From contig NZ_JH376420.1 of assembly GCF_000233455.1 (NCBI RefSeq), positions 1,004,535 through 1,068,534 of the forward strand: 64,000 nucleotides of DNA. Reading direction: 5' to 3'. Shown here piece after piece: positions 53,601 to 63,152 of the stretch. Source of the stretch: [Clostridium] citroniae WAL-17108. GTDB lineage: Bacteria > Bacillota > Clostridia > Lachnospirales > Lachnospiraceae. The notes under the pieces were generated by a model. That model saw only the letters and a program-made list of their open reading frames with translations. It ran no database searches and was not told the DNA's origin. Numbering within the stretch: position 1 is the stretch's first letter; each line of letters begins with the position of its first letter. A program made the translations under genes and the position numbers.

Positions 53601-55454
53601 GCCGGAGAAACAAACACCGACCAGTATTACGAAACCGCTGAAGCAATCCAGAATTGCGAAAATGCAATATCCCAATGTGCTCAGAATCAAGCCAAATGGA
53701 ATAAGGCTATGTTGGAACTTCCCATTCAATATTTAGAGAAGGCCAATGATGAGCTCAATGACCAGCTGGAGGAGTTACAGGACAAGCAGAACGATTATGA
53801 CAGTGCTATAAATGGTGTCACCAGCCATTTGCAAGAACAAATTGACGCCCAGCAAAAACTAAGGGATGAAGCAGAAAAAACATCGCAGGCTCAGATCGAT
53901 GCTATTCAGGAACAAATTGATGGCCTCCAGGAATCAAACGATAAGCGTAAGCAACAGCTAGAATTAGAGCAAAAGCAATATGATCTTGAACGGGCTAAGA
54001 ATCAAAAGACAACTAAAGTCTTCCGTGAAGAAGCTGGCGGCTTTATATATGAAGCTGATCAAAGCGCTATTCGTGATGCCCAAGATGCTTATGATGATGC
54101 TCTCTTGAACAAGCAATTGTCTGATCTGGAAGACAAGATTAAGGACATTGAGGATTCACGCGATGCATTGTTAGATTCTTATGATAATGAAATTGACCGG
54201 CTTCAAACAATTATGGATTCATGGAATGATATTACTGATGCAATCCAACGAGCTAAAGATATGGCTATGGCTAATTCTATCTTCGGCGCTGGATGGCAAG
54301 ATCGTGTTACCAGTGGCGATACAAGTGATTTAGAAGACATAACCGGCAAGTATGATAAAAATGATCGTGATCGCTCTTGGGTGGAAGAACAAATTGAAGC
54401 CAATGAACGGCTTATCCGTGAAGTTGAACGATATGTATCAGCTTGGCAGATGGGAGAAATCAGCATCCGGGAGGCCCGGGAATCTATTAATGATATTGTA
54501 GGAGATATTGCTCCTGAAATTGAGGCAAACGATGAGCGTGTCAATAGTATTTCAACTTACCAGGATCAATGGACCAATGCTAATGATAGGGTAAGCGAAA
54601 ACATTAGCGCCCTCAATGATACAACTGCTAATAACAGTGCCGAGGTAAATGCAACAAACCAACGGCGTGATGCTGCATTACAGTATGCTGATCAATGGGC
54701 CAATAATGTTCTTTCCGTTGGAAGTTCGCTATCTAACATTACTGAAGCCAACGCCGCTGCCACAAATGCTGAAGGTTTATTTCTTGATGCCAGAATAAGC
54801 AAATTAAGTCTTTTCAAAGATGTTTATGCCGAAATGGCTTCTGTAATTGGAGACAAATGCAAAAGCATTGTTGATGCATGCAAAGAAGCAGAACGAGCAT
54901 TACGTAGTTTGGATAAAGCAGAGAATGGTGGTGGATCCTCAAGCGGTGGTCATTGGGACTCTTCCGGTGCGTCCGGGGGCCCAGGCGTATACGCTGATGG
55001 AATATTAAATGGGCGTCTTGGTGGACGTAGCGAATCTGAAAAAGAAAAGATGCTTAAGTATCTGACTACACATGATCTTAAAAATGGAGAAATTCCTATT
55101 ATTGGTCATGAAAATGAAGTCGTCTTGAACCCTGATCAGCAGGAACAGGCCATTCAGAATACGGAGAAATTGGCTGACGTTTCAGGTGCCCAACTCATAT
55201 TTGACGCCGATAACATTTCCTCATTCTCAGGAATGCTTAGCAATAATGCTATGTTTACTAAAGGAAATATCTTCAAAGGTATCTCAACTCTCCCACCGAA
55301 TGTCTCCAACAGTAATGTAAGACACGGGGATATAAAGGTTGAGATAGCTAATGTGACATTGCCACGTGTAAAAGATAGTGATAGCTTCCTAAAATCCATG
55401 ACTGATGGCAGCATGCAATCTGCTATTCAACAACAACTTTATAAACGAAGATAG
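50607..55454 (+). CDS. Tail tape-measure protein, exon 2
   Basis: 1,615 residues of the spliced protein, beginning TFELVGEKINGIKAAV. An apparent ATG at 50562 lies in the intron and is not a real start. Hydrophobic segments (LLQGLWATLMANPLILVVGL and onward) near residue 1,240 of the joined protein probably act in membrane entry of DNA. Long coiled coils follow (around 53300-54200). A glycine/serine linker (GGGSSSGGHWDSSGASGG) leads to the C-terminal end. Confidence 0.92.
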   Translation, partial: TFELVGEKINGIKAAVTSSSSLKNITNELLELTKDMTVQKTMEYLSYAQVNKQLAARILYSKGLRAEQLKEAMSTYQIATATGILGTAQKVTSATTVLFSRTIVQSKFLLQGLWATLMANPLILVVGLISAVTLGVTKWKQAQEELRQTTADAAAELENSSKEIGTYADRYKELHTALHDAKDSEEETYKIKSDLLALQKELNEKYGDEYGKINLVTDAYRDQTEAILAYKRAASEKYLNENRLGINDAKQKMTEINTFQLADMISSKSSSGISIKNLAKKHGIKIAENEEYGLFSLYIKADATQAKETTNSFMTDLSKMQGRFNDSAVENVLDSSSRVMKNLQDDFFNLYGDQFQEALLAEVQTDYGRADNVLSQGYSDATAAVNEYNEALLKSSNPYDDKAVTEAYENLQIIRASIEENSSAWDGYESVISDVFSAADTRLIDFNNLIGSNKEGIGDLVSEIKDLNLSDVDLQAMSDNGANGDIFDRLSAKAKRYQVNVGELISLLVQLGVVQSTVSKQEIVKPQTKAEAISAVNALTDGFEELDKIYKSLKGKDPFDFSLLDNKNFKDTFGGLGKSYTDFVEQIASSPKDIAACQSAFNDLITTWLESTHILDDVNEDTAGVTVAMLKIMGVANAEELVMSHLADAHEYAALEKKFNAEMSANLEGATASEINKIFDEADVVDEAKQAMAGFALQKEIANGISLDTSADIENLLALVGIIGSANTALKALNTLRQGGDVGGNIGGKEGYDYLVRQAQLEIEEALKKAAEYKGKGKVNYIGGNESNKSGSKGSKPKKPTEFDAAAESVKNLKAQIDSLNGVLENTKPYDQQLRILNLIVEKQKEYFDALKKQDEFYNGAYQQSLSSLPQEWQDRITGDDNFSIDEVPESIKDAVTEAQGLKDKWVAVKQEIQKANGELDTTKQKTHDLAQTKLDNEIGLLENKITDIQNKMDEAEAMGLQSTKKQYKNLISLSKQAASYQQNKLQGYMANLIAMEVAGETNTDQYYETAEAIQNCENAISQCAQNQAKWNKAMLELPIQYLEKANDELNDQLEELQDKQNDYDSAINGVTSHLQEQIDAQQKLRDEAEKTSQAQIDAIQEQIDGLQESNDKRKQQLELEQKQYDLERAKNQKTTKVFREEAGGFIYEADQSAIRDAQDAYDDALLNKQLSDLEDKIKDIEDSRDALLDSYDNEIDRLQTIMDSWNDITDAIQRAKDMAMANSIFGAGWQDRVTSGDTSDLEDITGKYDKNDRDRSWVEEQIEANERLIREVERYVSAWQMGEISIREARESINDIVGDIAPEIEANDERVNSISTYQDQWTNANDRVSENISALNDTTANNSAEVNATNQRRDAALQYADQWANNVLSVGSSLSNITEANAAATNAEGLFLDARISKLSLFKDVYAEMASVIGDKCKSIVDACKEAERALRSLDKAENGGGSSSGGHWDSSGASGGPGVYADGILNGRLGGRSESEKEKMLKYLTTHDLKNGEIPIIGHENEVVLNPDQQEQAIQNTEKLADVSGAQLIFDADNISSFSGMLSNNAMFTKGNIFKGISTLPPNVSNSNVRHGDIKVEIANVTLPRVKDSDSFLKSMTDGSMQSAIQQQLYKRR

Positions 55455-55501
55455 GCTCCGGGAGTCCACTTGTCTGGGCTCCCACTCTATTTGGAGGAGA
55501 T

Positions 55502-55753
55502 ATGACAAACAATAATCTATCAAAGGACTTTATAGCTCTGCTAACAGAACTATTTGAAGGTCTTATAAAGAAAGCAAAGTTCCCCGTTGTTGTATCCTGT
55601 AAAATCATTTCCAAGACCGGGGATAACAAATACCTGGTCAAACGTAATGGAAATACTCATCTCGTTAGAGGACGGGGCACTTACCCTCCTGACAGCATTG
55701 TAGAGGTAATGCTTCCCGATGGAGAATGGAACCGTGCCTTTATTGTATATTAA
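55502..55753 (+). CDS. Small tail protein
   Basis: 83 residues with TTGGAGGAG upstream. The second half is an OB/SH3-like beta domain (CKIISKTGDNKYLVKRNGNT; VEVMLPDGEWNRAFIVY). Possibly a distal-tail accessory. Confidence 0.6.
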   Translation: MTNNNLSKDFIALLTELFEGLIKKAKFPVVVSCKIISKTGDNKYLVKRNGNTHLVRGRGTYPPDSIVEVMLPDGEWNRAFIVY

Positions 55754-55767
55754 AAGGAGGCTCAAAT

Positions 55768-56871
55768 ATGATTGGTGTTCCTGTTCTTTATGATGATACG
55801 CGTATCTCTAAAGACGCATTCAACGATTTTAAAATTACATATAAGTGGGACGGCAATAACCCGCAGCAGACAGGAAATGTAGTAACCATTTATAATAATG
55901 AAACAAATTCCGTTGTGTATACTGCAACTACTCCAAATTATTATAGAACGGAATGCATCATTCCTGCTAACACGCTGGTTAACGGCGTATTGTATAAGGC
56001 GACTATCTGTGTTATATCTAGTGAAGGTACCTCGGCACCGAGTGAAGCACTGCTATTCTACTGCTACACTACCCCTACTTTAGCTTTTACAAATCTTGCA
56101 CAGGATCAGTTAATTGAAAGTGATAGTTTCAGGGTGGAAATCTCATATTTCCAGCCTGAAAATGAGGAGCTTGAAGACTACTATATCACACTTTATTCAA
56201 ATGACAACCGGGTACTGTACACTTCTTCAATTCGTTATGATACAGAAAACATGAGTTTAGTTGTTCCTGGCTTAGAGAACAATACTCAATATTATATAAA
56301 GGCCTTTGGAAAAACCATCACCGGGATGGACATCGAAACAACCTTAATACACATAACTGTGCGTTACCTACAACCCACGCTATATAGCCTTATTGAATTA
56401 AGTAATAATTACCGCGGTGGATATACCACTATCAAGTCAAATATTGTTTCATTAAGAGGGCGAGTATATAGAGATGGAGTTGAAATAGATCCAAACTATA
56501 TTAACGGAGAATATGTTGATCTTAGCAACCAATCAGATGTACTGAAATTTGCAGATAGTTTTATTATCCCAAATAATTTCACTCTTGAACTTAAGGGATA
56601 TGGGTTTATCCGTAATACAATCCCCCTTATCCTAACCAATGGAAAATACCACATATCCGTGTATTACCGTGCAGGATGCTATGATAGCGCAGGTGGTATT
56701 GAAAAAGCCTATTTCGAAGCCAAGGTTGAAAATGAAATGATATATTCCATTTACAGTAATTATATAGATCTTCCCTCCTCTAATGTCCTTATTGGTTTTA
56801 TGTTATCTAGAAAAGAAAACTATTATGAAATCTGTGCTTACAATTATGGAAAGGCGGTGACTAGAACATGA
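55768..56871 (+). CDS. Tail protein with fibronectin-III-like domains
   Basis: 367 residues from the ATG at 55768 (AAAAGGAGG). Two Fn3/Ig-like repeats (NGVLYKATICVISSEGTSAP; NNTQYYIKAFGKTITGM) are followed by a beta-rich lectin-like C-terminus. Probable tail-tip structural component. Its stop overlaps the next ATG. Confidence 0.65.
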   Translation: MIGVPVLYDDTRISKDAFNDFKITYKWDGNNPQQTGNVVTIYNNETNSVVYTATTPNYYRTECIIPANTLVNGVLYKATICVISSEGTSAPSEALLFYCYTTPTLAFTNLAQDQLIESDSFRVEISYFQPENEELEDYYITLYSNDNRVLYTSSIRYDTENMSLVVPGLENNTQYYIKAFGKTITGMDIETTLIHITVRYLQPTLYSLIELSNNYRGGYTTIKSNIVSLRGRVYRDGVEIDPNYINGEYVDLSNQSDVLKFADSFIIPNNFTLELKGYGFIRNTIPLILTNGKYHISVYYRAGCYDSAGGIEKAYFEAKVENEMIYSIYSNYIDLPSSNVLIGFMLSRKENYYEICAYNYGKAVTRT

Positions 56872-57791
56872 TCATTCTAGGCAGCACAGCCTGCGGAGAC
56901 AAAAACTCAATGATGTCTACCCCTACAACAGTAAATAATATAAATGATATTCGTATGCAAAACGGGGTGTTTGATGAACTCTTTATAACCACACAGGTAT
57001 ACACTACTTGGGATGGAACAATACCACAAGATTGGGATTTTGATACGAAAATGCATGCTTTATTCCAGAAAAGCCTTTTTGGTGGTAACGTTGACTTTAC
57101 CTCCGAAACCGTATCTTCAATTCTGGTAAAAAAGCGGCGTGTCGGCGAACTAGCATGGAAAACGTTTTTTGAAATACCGATAAATTCAAACCAAGACTTC
57201 AACTTTATCAGAAACGATTATTATAACCGATCTGGATGCGAATATCAGTATTGTCTCATTCCTACCCTAAATGGAGTTGAAGGGAACTACTCTTCTAACC
57301 ATAACATGAGTACAATCCTTTCAAAATTTGATGGTATATTTTTGGTTGAAAAAGAGGTGGCATACCATACAATAATTGATATATCAATTCAGGAAGAACG
57401 CATTTTCACATCCAGTAAGCTCGAACCGAAAGGCAGGAAAAAGCCCCTTGTCATTTACAATGGAGACACTAATTATCGCGAGTTCAATATCGATGCCTCC
57501 TTCGTATATATGAAAGAAGATGCCTGTACGTTTGATATTGAAAACAGCAGAGAATATCGGGAAAAGGTTGACAACTTTCTTTCTAATAAAAAACCCAAAA
57601 TCTTTAAAGCTTTTGATGGGCGGATGGCGCTGGTATGTATTGTTGATTCCATTTCACATTCTGAAAATGGCCACCCACTAAATATAACAACAAGTCTCAC
57701 GGCCGCCGAAACTGGAGATTGCGAATCCATAAACGACTTATATGACAATAACTTTATTGATTGTGATAGAGATGTCAGCCGCAGCATCTAG
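56868..57791 (+). CDS. Distal tail structural protein
   Basis: 307 residues, ATGA overlap with the previous gene. Blocks such as ILVKKRRVGELAWKTFFEIP and RMALVCIVDSISHSENGHPL fit distal-tail-type proteins of clostridial siphophages. Call by pattern and place. Confidence 0.6.
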   Translation: MIILGSTACGDKNSMMSTPTTVNNINDIRMQNGVFDELFITTQVYTTWDGTIPQDWDFDTKMHALFQKSLFGGNVDFTSETVSSILVKKRRVGELAWKTFFEIPINSNQDFNFIRNDYYNRSGCEYQYCLIPTLNGVEGNYSSNHNMSTILSKFDGIFLVEKEVAYHTIIDISIQEERIFTSSKLEPKGRKKPLVIYNGDTNYREFNIDASFVYMKEDACTFDIENSREYREKVDNFLSNKKPKIFKAFDGRMALVCIVDSISHSENGHPLNITTSLTAAETGDCESINDLYDNNFIDCDRDVSRSI

Positions 57792-57806
57792 GAAGCAGGT
57801 GATAAT

Positions 57807-59225
57807 ATGACAGATATTACGCAAGCTCAACGGGACATTATTTATCAATCTGATTGGGTACTTCATTCAAAGGTTGAAATTCTGAATCGGAATTTTAAAA
57901 TCATCAATTATGTAGAAGGTAACCTATTAGATGACAAATATTCCATTGATGCTGATTCTGATATGAGAAGAACATATGACTGCTCTCTCGCTGTCACCGA
58001 TGCGTCCTTTATCCTTGATCAAAATAGTTGGGTCTGGCTGGATAATTATGTGCGACCATATGTTGGTATTGAGCATCTACGTAGCGGAGAAATCATATGG
58101 AATCTTATGGGGACTTACGTGCCTACCAATGTATCATATGATGATGCTGAATCCTATTCACTAAGCTTGGAATGTGGTGATCTCATTGCTACTATTAACG
58201 GCGACCGTGGTGGTCACCTCGAGGGGCTGTCTACAAAAATCGAGGCGGGAACGGACGCTTACAAGGCCCTTGTTGGTACACTCAAGGAAATCGGAATATC
58301 AAAATACATAATTGAGGATGTTGATTTTGAGATCCCTTATGATTTGGAATTTAATGCAAATGTTACTGCTTATGAAATCCTTGATGAAATAAGGAACCTA
58401 TATTCTGGATATGAAATGGGGTTTGACATTTATGGAACATTTTTCTTTCGGAAGATTCCTCAAAGGTTTGAAGATAATATAACACTTGATTACACTCAGC
58501 TACGCCCTCTTGTTATTAATGAGGGACGCTCAACCTCTTTAACTGGAATATACAATCATATCCAAGTGTGGGGACAGATAATTGAAACTGACCGATACGT
58601 GAATGCTTCTGCCCTCTCTGGTGATACTTACAACATTTCTTTGGATGGCATAGCTTCACTTTCGGACTTGGATAACTTTGAAAAGATAGCCTTCAAGATA
58701 AATACAACCAACCCAGCAAACGCTGCAATATCCATAAATGGGTTAGAAAAACTGCTTATTGTTGATGATTCCGGCAACCCTCTTCCCGCTCAAACTCTTC
58801 CAACTGGGACAGATGGTGTATTCAAATATCGCCGTAAAGACAAAAGCATGTATTACCTTGGTCAGTACCAGGTATTCGGTGAAGCATATGATGAAAATCC
58901 TGACAGCCCTTTTAGAATTGATGCATTAGGCAAAGAGTTACTGCTTGTCTGCGAAGGTAGCGATTTTGACAATATATACAGTAATGACTTAGCTAATCAA
59001 CGGGCCAGATATGAAATATATAACCATACAGTCCTCAGCACATCTCTAGATCTAAATCTGGTATCTATTCCTTGGCTGGATGTCAACCAAAAAATATCCT
59101 ATATCTCCCAAAATGAGTTAGAGGAAAAACAATATATTGTTAAGTCTATATCCGGCAGCACAACCGATGCGGAGATGTCTATTAGCTGTATCTCTTTCTA
59201 CCCAACTTACAAATACAACATTTGA
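57807..59225 (+). CDS. Tail-tip protein, DUF5048-like
   Basis: 472 residues. QSDWVLHSKVEILNRNFKII, SIDADSDMRRTYDCSLAVTD and EIIWNLMGTYVP followed by YSLSLECGDLIATING match the DUF5048 tail family (hub/Tal-like). It probably forms the tail tip with the previous two proteins. Confidence 0.75.
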   Translation: MTDITQAQRDIIYQSDWVLHSKVEILNRNFKIINYVEGNLLDDKYSIDADSDMRRTYDCSLAVTDASFILDQNSWVWLDNYVRPYVGIEHLRSGEIIWNLMGTYVPTNVSYDDAESYSLSLECGDLIATINGDRGGHLEGLSTKIEAGTDAYKALVGTLKEIGISKYIIEDVDFEIPYDLEFNANVTAYEILDEIRNLYSGYEMGFDIYGTFFFRKIPQRFEDNITLDYTQLRPLVINEGRSTSLTGIYNHIQVWGQIIETDRYVNASALSGDTYNISLDGIASLSDLDNFEKIAFKINTTNPANAAISINGLEKLLIVDDSGNPLPAQTLPTGTDGVFKYRRKDKSMYYLGQYQVFGEAYDENPDSPFRIDALGKELLLVCEGSDFDNIYSNDLANQRARYEIYNHTVLSTSLDLNLVSIPWLDVNQKISYISQNELEEKQYIVKSISGSTTDAEMSISCISFYPTYKYNI

Positions 59226-59237
59226 AAGGAGTAATCC

Positions 59238-60320
59238 ATGTCAGTTACAAATCCTGACTTAACCGGGACAAAATTCCCGGATGAAATAGATAATTGGGAC
59301 CGTTGGCTTGATCCTACACTTCAGACCATTGCTGCGATTCAGCAATATCAGTCGCTATACAGTCAATCCAAATTTGAAGAAGCAAATATAGTTATTGAAA
59401 GTAATCCCTCATTAAAACGTATAATTGTAAATGCCGAGAGCATGAACAAATTGTATGATGCCATTATAGCAATGGAAAGATTCTATTTCAGTGATTTTCA
59501 AGCATATCTTCAAAATATTGTTCAATATTCTGGAGAATATGTTCCAACAAAAAAATATCCTAAATACTCAGTAGTAACGTATATAGTCCACAATGCTCAA
59601 CAGGCTTACCTCTGCATTGTTCCGGACTGTCCGATAGGTACCTTACCTACTGACTTATCCTGCTGGATCCCATGGACAGCTCGGGGTGAAAAGGGAGAAT
59701 CAGGAACTGGCCTCTCTCCACGCGGTACATGGAATCTATATGTGGACTACTATAAAGATGATATGGTGAGTTGGAATAACAAACTGTGGGCAGCCTTAGT
59801 AAACAATACTGGAAAGGAACCCAGTACTGCAAACGCAGGTACCTGGCTACCTGTAATGGAATTCAGTTCTGAGAAATTTTGTTTGATTGATGATACTACA
59901 AATACCAGATATAACTTAGGGATAAAGAACGGACTTCCTTGGTATCGAATTGAAGGGGATGGTTCTGAAAATGGAAAGATATCCATTGCAAAAAGCGATG
60001 ATATAGTACGCCTTGATGATAAGGTTGAAAAATATAGCGGCTTTCAATTAGCAGAAAACATTGTAATTAAGCAATCAGATTGGACAGCCTTAACAGATAT
60101 TCAAGATTATGGTTTCTCTTATACATATGAAAACTCTTCTATCATGGCGGATGATGGCGTAAGCGTGAATTTTGATAATACAAGCATGCTCAATGCTTCC
60201 AAAGCTTTTATTATTGTCAAAGAAGATAATCTAGCTGGCAGCCTTACTCTCCTTGCCAGAAAACTCCCCTATACAGACTTAACAATACGAAATATTGAGG
60301 TGATAAGAAAAAATGGCTAA
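59238..60320 (+). CDS. Tail fibre / receptor-binding protein with carbohydrate-binding repeats
   Basis: 360 residues, AAAGGAG upstream. Two chitin-binding-like modules (VVTYIVHNAQQAYLCIV; YKDDMVSWNNKLWAALVNNT then PSTANAGTW) are separated by GEKGESGTG, a short collagen-like turn. Likely attaches to host wall sugars. Confidence 0.7.
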   Translation: MSVTNPDLTGTKFPDEIDNWDRWLDPTLQTIAAIQQYQSLYSQSKFEEANIVIESNPSLKRIIVNAESMNKLYDAIIAMERFYFSDFQAYLQNIVQYSGEYVPTKKYPKYSVVTYIVHNAQQAYLCIVPDCPIGTLPTDLSCWIPWTARGEKGESGTGLSPRGTWNLYVDYYKDDMVSWNNKLWAALVNNTGKEPSTANAGTWLPVMEFSSEKFCLIDDTTNTRYNLGIKNGLPWYRIEGDGSENGKISIAKSDDIVRLDDKVEKYSGFQLAENIVIKQSDWTALTDIQDYGFSYTYENSSIMADDGVSVNFDNTSMLNASKAFIIVKEDNLAGSLTLLARKLPYTDLTIRNIEVIRKNG

Positions 60321-61617
60321 ATACGGGAAAACGAACTGCTCCGGGGGGATTAGTGTCCTATCTGAAGACATGGATTCTACTCTCGGAGATGTAATAAAAG
60401 GGAAAAAAGCTATGACTTCAGATTCTGGAGACGAAGGTGGCATTGGTACTCTTGAGTTAACGGGAAACGCTATAGAATCTCGCGTTCTCAATGGATATAG
60501 CTTCTACTCCACGGACGCAAAGAAAAAGCTTACTGGCAATGTAGTTGTAAATAGTTTACTGTCTTTTAGCTGTGCCGCCTATTCTGGCCGGAGGGTGTTG
60601 GCCAAATGGCAGAATCCAAAGGCGGCGACTGGAAAACCTTACAGCGGAGTGATCATCCGCTACAGCACCAGCGGATATCCTGGTAAGACCGGGGGGACGC
60701 AGATCTATAAGGGAGCCGGAAGCAGCTCTTCATCTGGAGGAAATTCTCAAGCATATCTTGATCTTCCCAATTTAAATACAACCTACTATTTGAGTATTTA
60801 TCCCTATGTAACTTGTAGTACAGGGGAGATGACAGGGGATGTACTTAATGCTTCCATAAAGACATTAACAGAGATTTATGTGACTATTAAGGCAACACAA
60901 ACCTATACTATACAAGGCTTCAAATATGCAGATTTCTTTTTAGTCGGAGGTGGTGGTGGTGGTCATCTCGGAGGCGGTGGTAGCGGCAGAACGACTACCA
61001 AAAAGGGGGTGTCTGTTAATACCGGTGAAGTATTAGCAATGACAGTTGGTGCTGGCGGAGCACAACAGGGAAATGGTGGGGCATCTTCTGTCTCACGCGC
61101 TGGAATAACAATAGCTTCGGCGTCAGGAGGAAACGCTGGTGGCGATAATGGTGGATCCGGCGGTTCTGGAGGCGGCGGATGTACGATTGGCGCTACTTCT
61201 CCCGGCGATGGTGGCTCTGATGGCTCTGATGGCGTAACGCCTAAAATTTTAGGTGGCGGAAGCGGTACATCTGGAGGTACTGGCCAAAAAACAACAACAA
61301 GAGCATGGGGAGATGCATCTGGGACAGTATACTCCGGGGCTGGTGCTGGCGGTAATAGCTGGTACGACCGAGTAGATAACGAAGGAGAACGGAACTACTA
61401 CTTTAGTGCCGGTGGAAAAGGCGGCGCTGGCGGTGGCGCAAACGGCGGTGGATGGACTGGACAAGGTGGACAAAACGGTTCGATTGACGCAGAAATACCT
61501 GCCCAAAATGGTGTTGCCAATACTGGAGGCGGTGGTGGTGGACGTGCTCGCGATGACGGTCTCTGGAAAGATGCAGGACGCGGCGGATCTGGTGTAATAC
61601 TAATGAGGTTATATTAG
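60313..61617 (+). CDS. Glycine-rich tail adhesin
   Basis: 434 residues, overlapping the previous gene by 8 bases. After residue 210 the sequence is dominated by Gly-rich loops (VGGGGGGHLGGGGSGRTT; SGGNAGGDNGGSGGSGGGG), the polyglycine-II lattice type of phage adhesins. The N-terminal 200 residues are a beta domain. It probably decides host range. The repeats could promote recombination. Confidence 0.75.
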   Translation: MAKYGKTNCSGGISVLSEDMDSTLGDVIKGKKAMTSDSGDEGGIGTLELTGNAIESRVLNGYSFYSTDAKKKLTGNVVVNSLLSFSCAAYSGRRVLAKWQNPKAATGKPYSGVIIRYSTSGYPGKTGGTQIYKGAGSSSSSGGNSQAYLDLPNLNTTYYLSIYPYVTCSTGEMTGDVLNASIKTLTEIYVTIKATQTYTIQGFKYADFFLVGGGGGGHLGGGGSGRTTTKKGVSVNTGEVLAMTVGAGGAQQGNGGASSVSRAGITIASASGGNAGGDNGGSGGSGGGGCTIGATSPGDGGSDGSDGVTPKILGGGSGTSGGTGQKTTTRAWGDASGTVYSGAGAGGNSWYDRVDNEGERNYYFSAGGKGGAGGGANGGGWTGQGGQNGSIDAEIPAQNGVANTGGGGGGRARDDGLWKDAGRGGSGVILMRLY

Positions 61618-61629
61618 GAGGATGATTAA

Positions 61630-61956
61630 ATGATAGCTCATGAGATATACGCGCAAATTTATAATAATACCGTAACACAGGTTGGTGTAGCCTTTAGTTA
61701 TGAGGATGCCAACCGAGTGGCACGGTGTGTTTATGGTGATAATGCGTTCGCGGTGAATTGTACATATTGCCCCTGTGAGGAAGGTGACACATACATAGAT
61801 GGTACCTTTTATGATATTAATGGTACCGTTAGGGCATGGCTACCTACACCAGAGCAAGAAATCACCCAGTTAAGAGACGAAAGTCTGCTACTTAAACAGG
61901 AAAACCAGGAACTGACGATAGCCTTGGCAGATATAATTGGAGGTGTTTCAATATGA
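61630..61956 (+). CDS. Small tail/lysis-region protein with coiled-coil end
   Basis: 108 residues, AGGAGGATG upstream. Four cysteines sit mid-protein; the C-terminus (EQEITQLRDESLLLKQENQE) is coiled coil. Common as a gene after adhesins. Function unknown. Confidence 0.6.
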   Translation: MIAHEIYAQIYNNTVTQVGVAFSYEDANRVARCVYGDNAFAVNCTYCPCEEGDTYIDGTFYDINGTVRAWLPTPEQEITQLRDESLLLKQENQELTIALADIIGGVSI

Positions 61957-62111
61957 TTAGCAATATACAGCGCAATATCATTATCCGTGCCTTACGGATC
62001 CGGGTGAGCCATGGAGAAAAACCTGAAGAAATCTTATCAGGATACACAAAATTATCAGATAAAGAAAAAACGGATATATTAGCAGCTGTTAAAGATGGCG
62101 GCGTTATTTAA
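61953..62111 (+). CDS. Small XkdX-region-type protein (52 aa)
   Basis: ATG overlaps the previous stop (ATGA), with TTGGAGG upstream. It encodes MISNIQRNIIIRALRIRVSH and onward, a small basic helical protein like those found between tail and lysis genes. Confidence 0.6.
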   Translation: MISNIQRNIIIRALRIRVSHGEKPEEILSGYTKLSDKEKTDILAAVKDGGVI

Positions 62112-62154
62112 GCCTATTCGCTTAAATCTTATGGAAAGGAATAGTGATTGCATT

Positions 62155-63132
62155 ATGGATAATGCTTATGCAAAAGGAAAAAAACTGTTTTGGGGTGATT
62201 ATTTTCAATACACTCCTACCGGCGTTAGTCTTGCGAAAAAGGCTGGGCGATATATAACTGATGGATCTAAAGTTCAACGAGGTGATTTAGCATTCTTCTA
62301 CTACTCTTCCCTCGGTCGTGTAGGACATGTCTTAGCTGCCTATGTAGTATCGGTTAATCAGACGAAGCAAACCATTTATATCAAATCCATTGAAGGAAAT
62401 ACTTCTGGGGTAGCCTATGAACGTAATGGTGGAATGGTCGCTATTAAAGAATATACTATCAAATTCTCTGAGATTGGTGGTAAAAACAAATTCAACGGTT
62501 TTGCTCGTCCTATGTATGGCAATGATACTTGTACCATTGATGAATTCATTGAGATTCTTGAAGGTGAAGTAGGATATATTGAAAAAGCATCTAATAGCCA
62601 ATTGGACAGCAAAACTTCCAATTCTGGCGACAATAACTATACTAAATATGGAAAGTGGTACGGGTGCAATGGCGTTGCTTGGTGTGCCCAGTTCGTATCC
62701 TGGTGTGGTTATGTAGCATGTAAAAAGCATATGGAACTAACCAGGACTGGTTGGGAACGGCAAACAGATGGAACTTGGAAGTATCTTCTAAACGGTGAGT
62801 ATATCAGAGATTCTTGGAAAGAAATCGCTACTGCTGCTGGGAAACAATGGTTTGCGTTTGTCGGAGATGGGACAATGGTTACCGGATGGTTTGGAAATGC
62901 TGAAAATGGTTGGTATTACATGAATCCTGCCGATGGTGCCATGCTTTCTTCCCAATGGTTCGATATAAATGGAAAATGGTATTACGCAACCAAATCGGGT
63001 CTGACAGCCCAAAATACATATGTCAAATCCACAACCTCCGGTGTATATTGTTGGCTTAACACTGACGGTATCTGGGAAGAAAAATGGGATACAACAACTC
63101 CTGATTTGTTAAAGTATGAATTAGCTGAATGA
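62155..63132 (+). CDS. Endolysin: CHAP amidase/peptidase with permuted order plus choline-binding-like repeats
   Basis: 325 residues from the ATG at 62155 (AAGGA 14 bases upstream; ATGs at 62095 and 62131 are in frame). The usual CHAP order is Cys, His, Glu. Here the His part (RGDLAFFYYSSLGRVGHVLAA) and the Glu part (SIEGNTSGVAYERNGG) come first, then a linker, then EVGYIEKASNSQLDSKT and NGVAWCAQFVSWCGY with the catalytic Cys. After that come wall-binding repeats (TDGTWKYLLNGEY; GWFGNAENGWYYMNPADG; GKWYYATKSGLT). It would cut host peptidoglycan for release. Confidence 0.8.
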   Translation: MDNAYAKGKKLFWGDYFQYTPTGVSLAKKAGRYITDGSKVQRGDLAFFYYSSLGRVGHVLAAYVVSVNQTKQTIYIKSIEGNTSGVAYERNGGMVAIKEYTIKFSEIGGKNKFNGFARPMYGNDTCTIDEFIEILEGEVGYIEKASNSQLDSKTSNSGDNNYTKYGKWYGCNGVAWCAQFVSWCGYVACKKHMELTRTGWERQTDGTWKYLLNGEYIRDSWKEIATAAGKQWFAFVGDGTMVTGWFGNAENGWYYMNPADGAMLSSQWFDINGKWYYATKSGLTAQNTYVKSTTSGVYCWLNTDGIWEEKWDTTTPDLLKYELAE

Positions 63133-63152
63133 AAGGAATGGTGTGAGTTGGT

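Noticed and set aside
62155..63132. Intron or assembly break inside the endolysin
   Set aside because: The frame is continuous and no splice features or repeats flank the halves.
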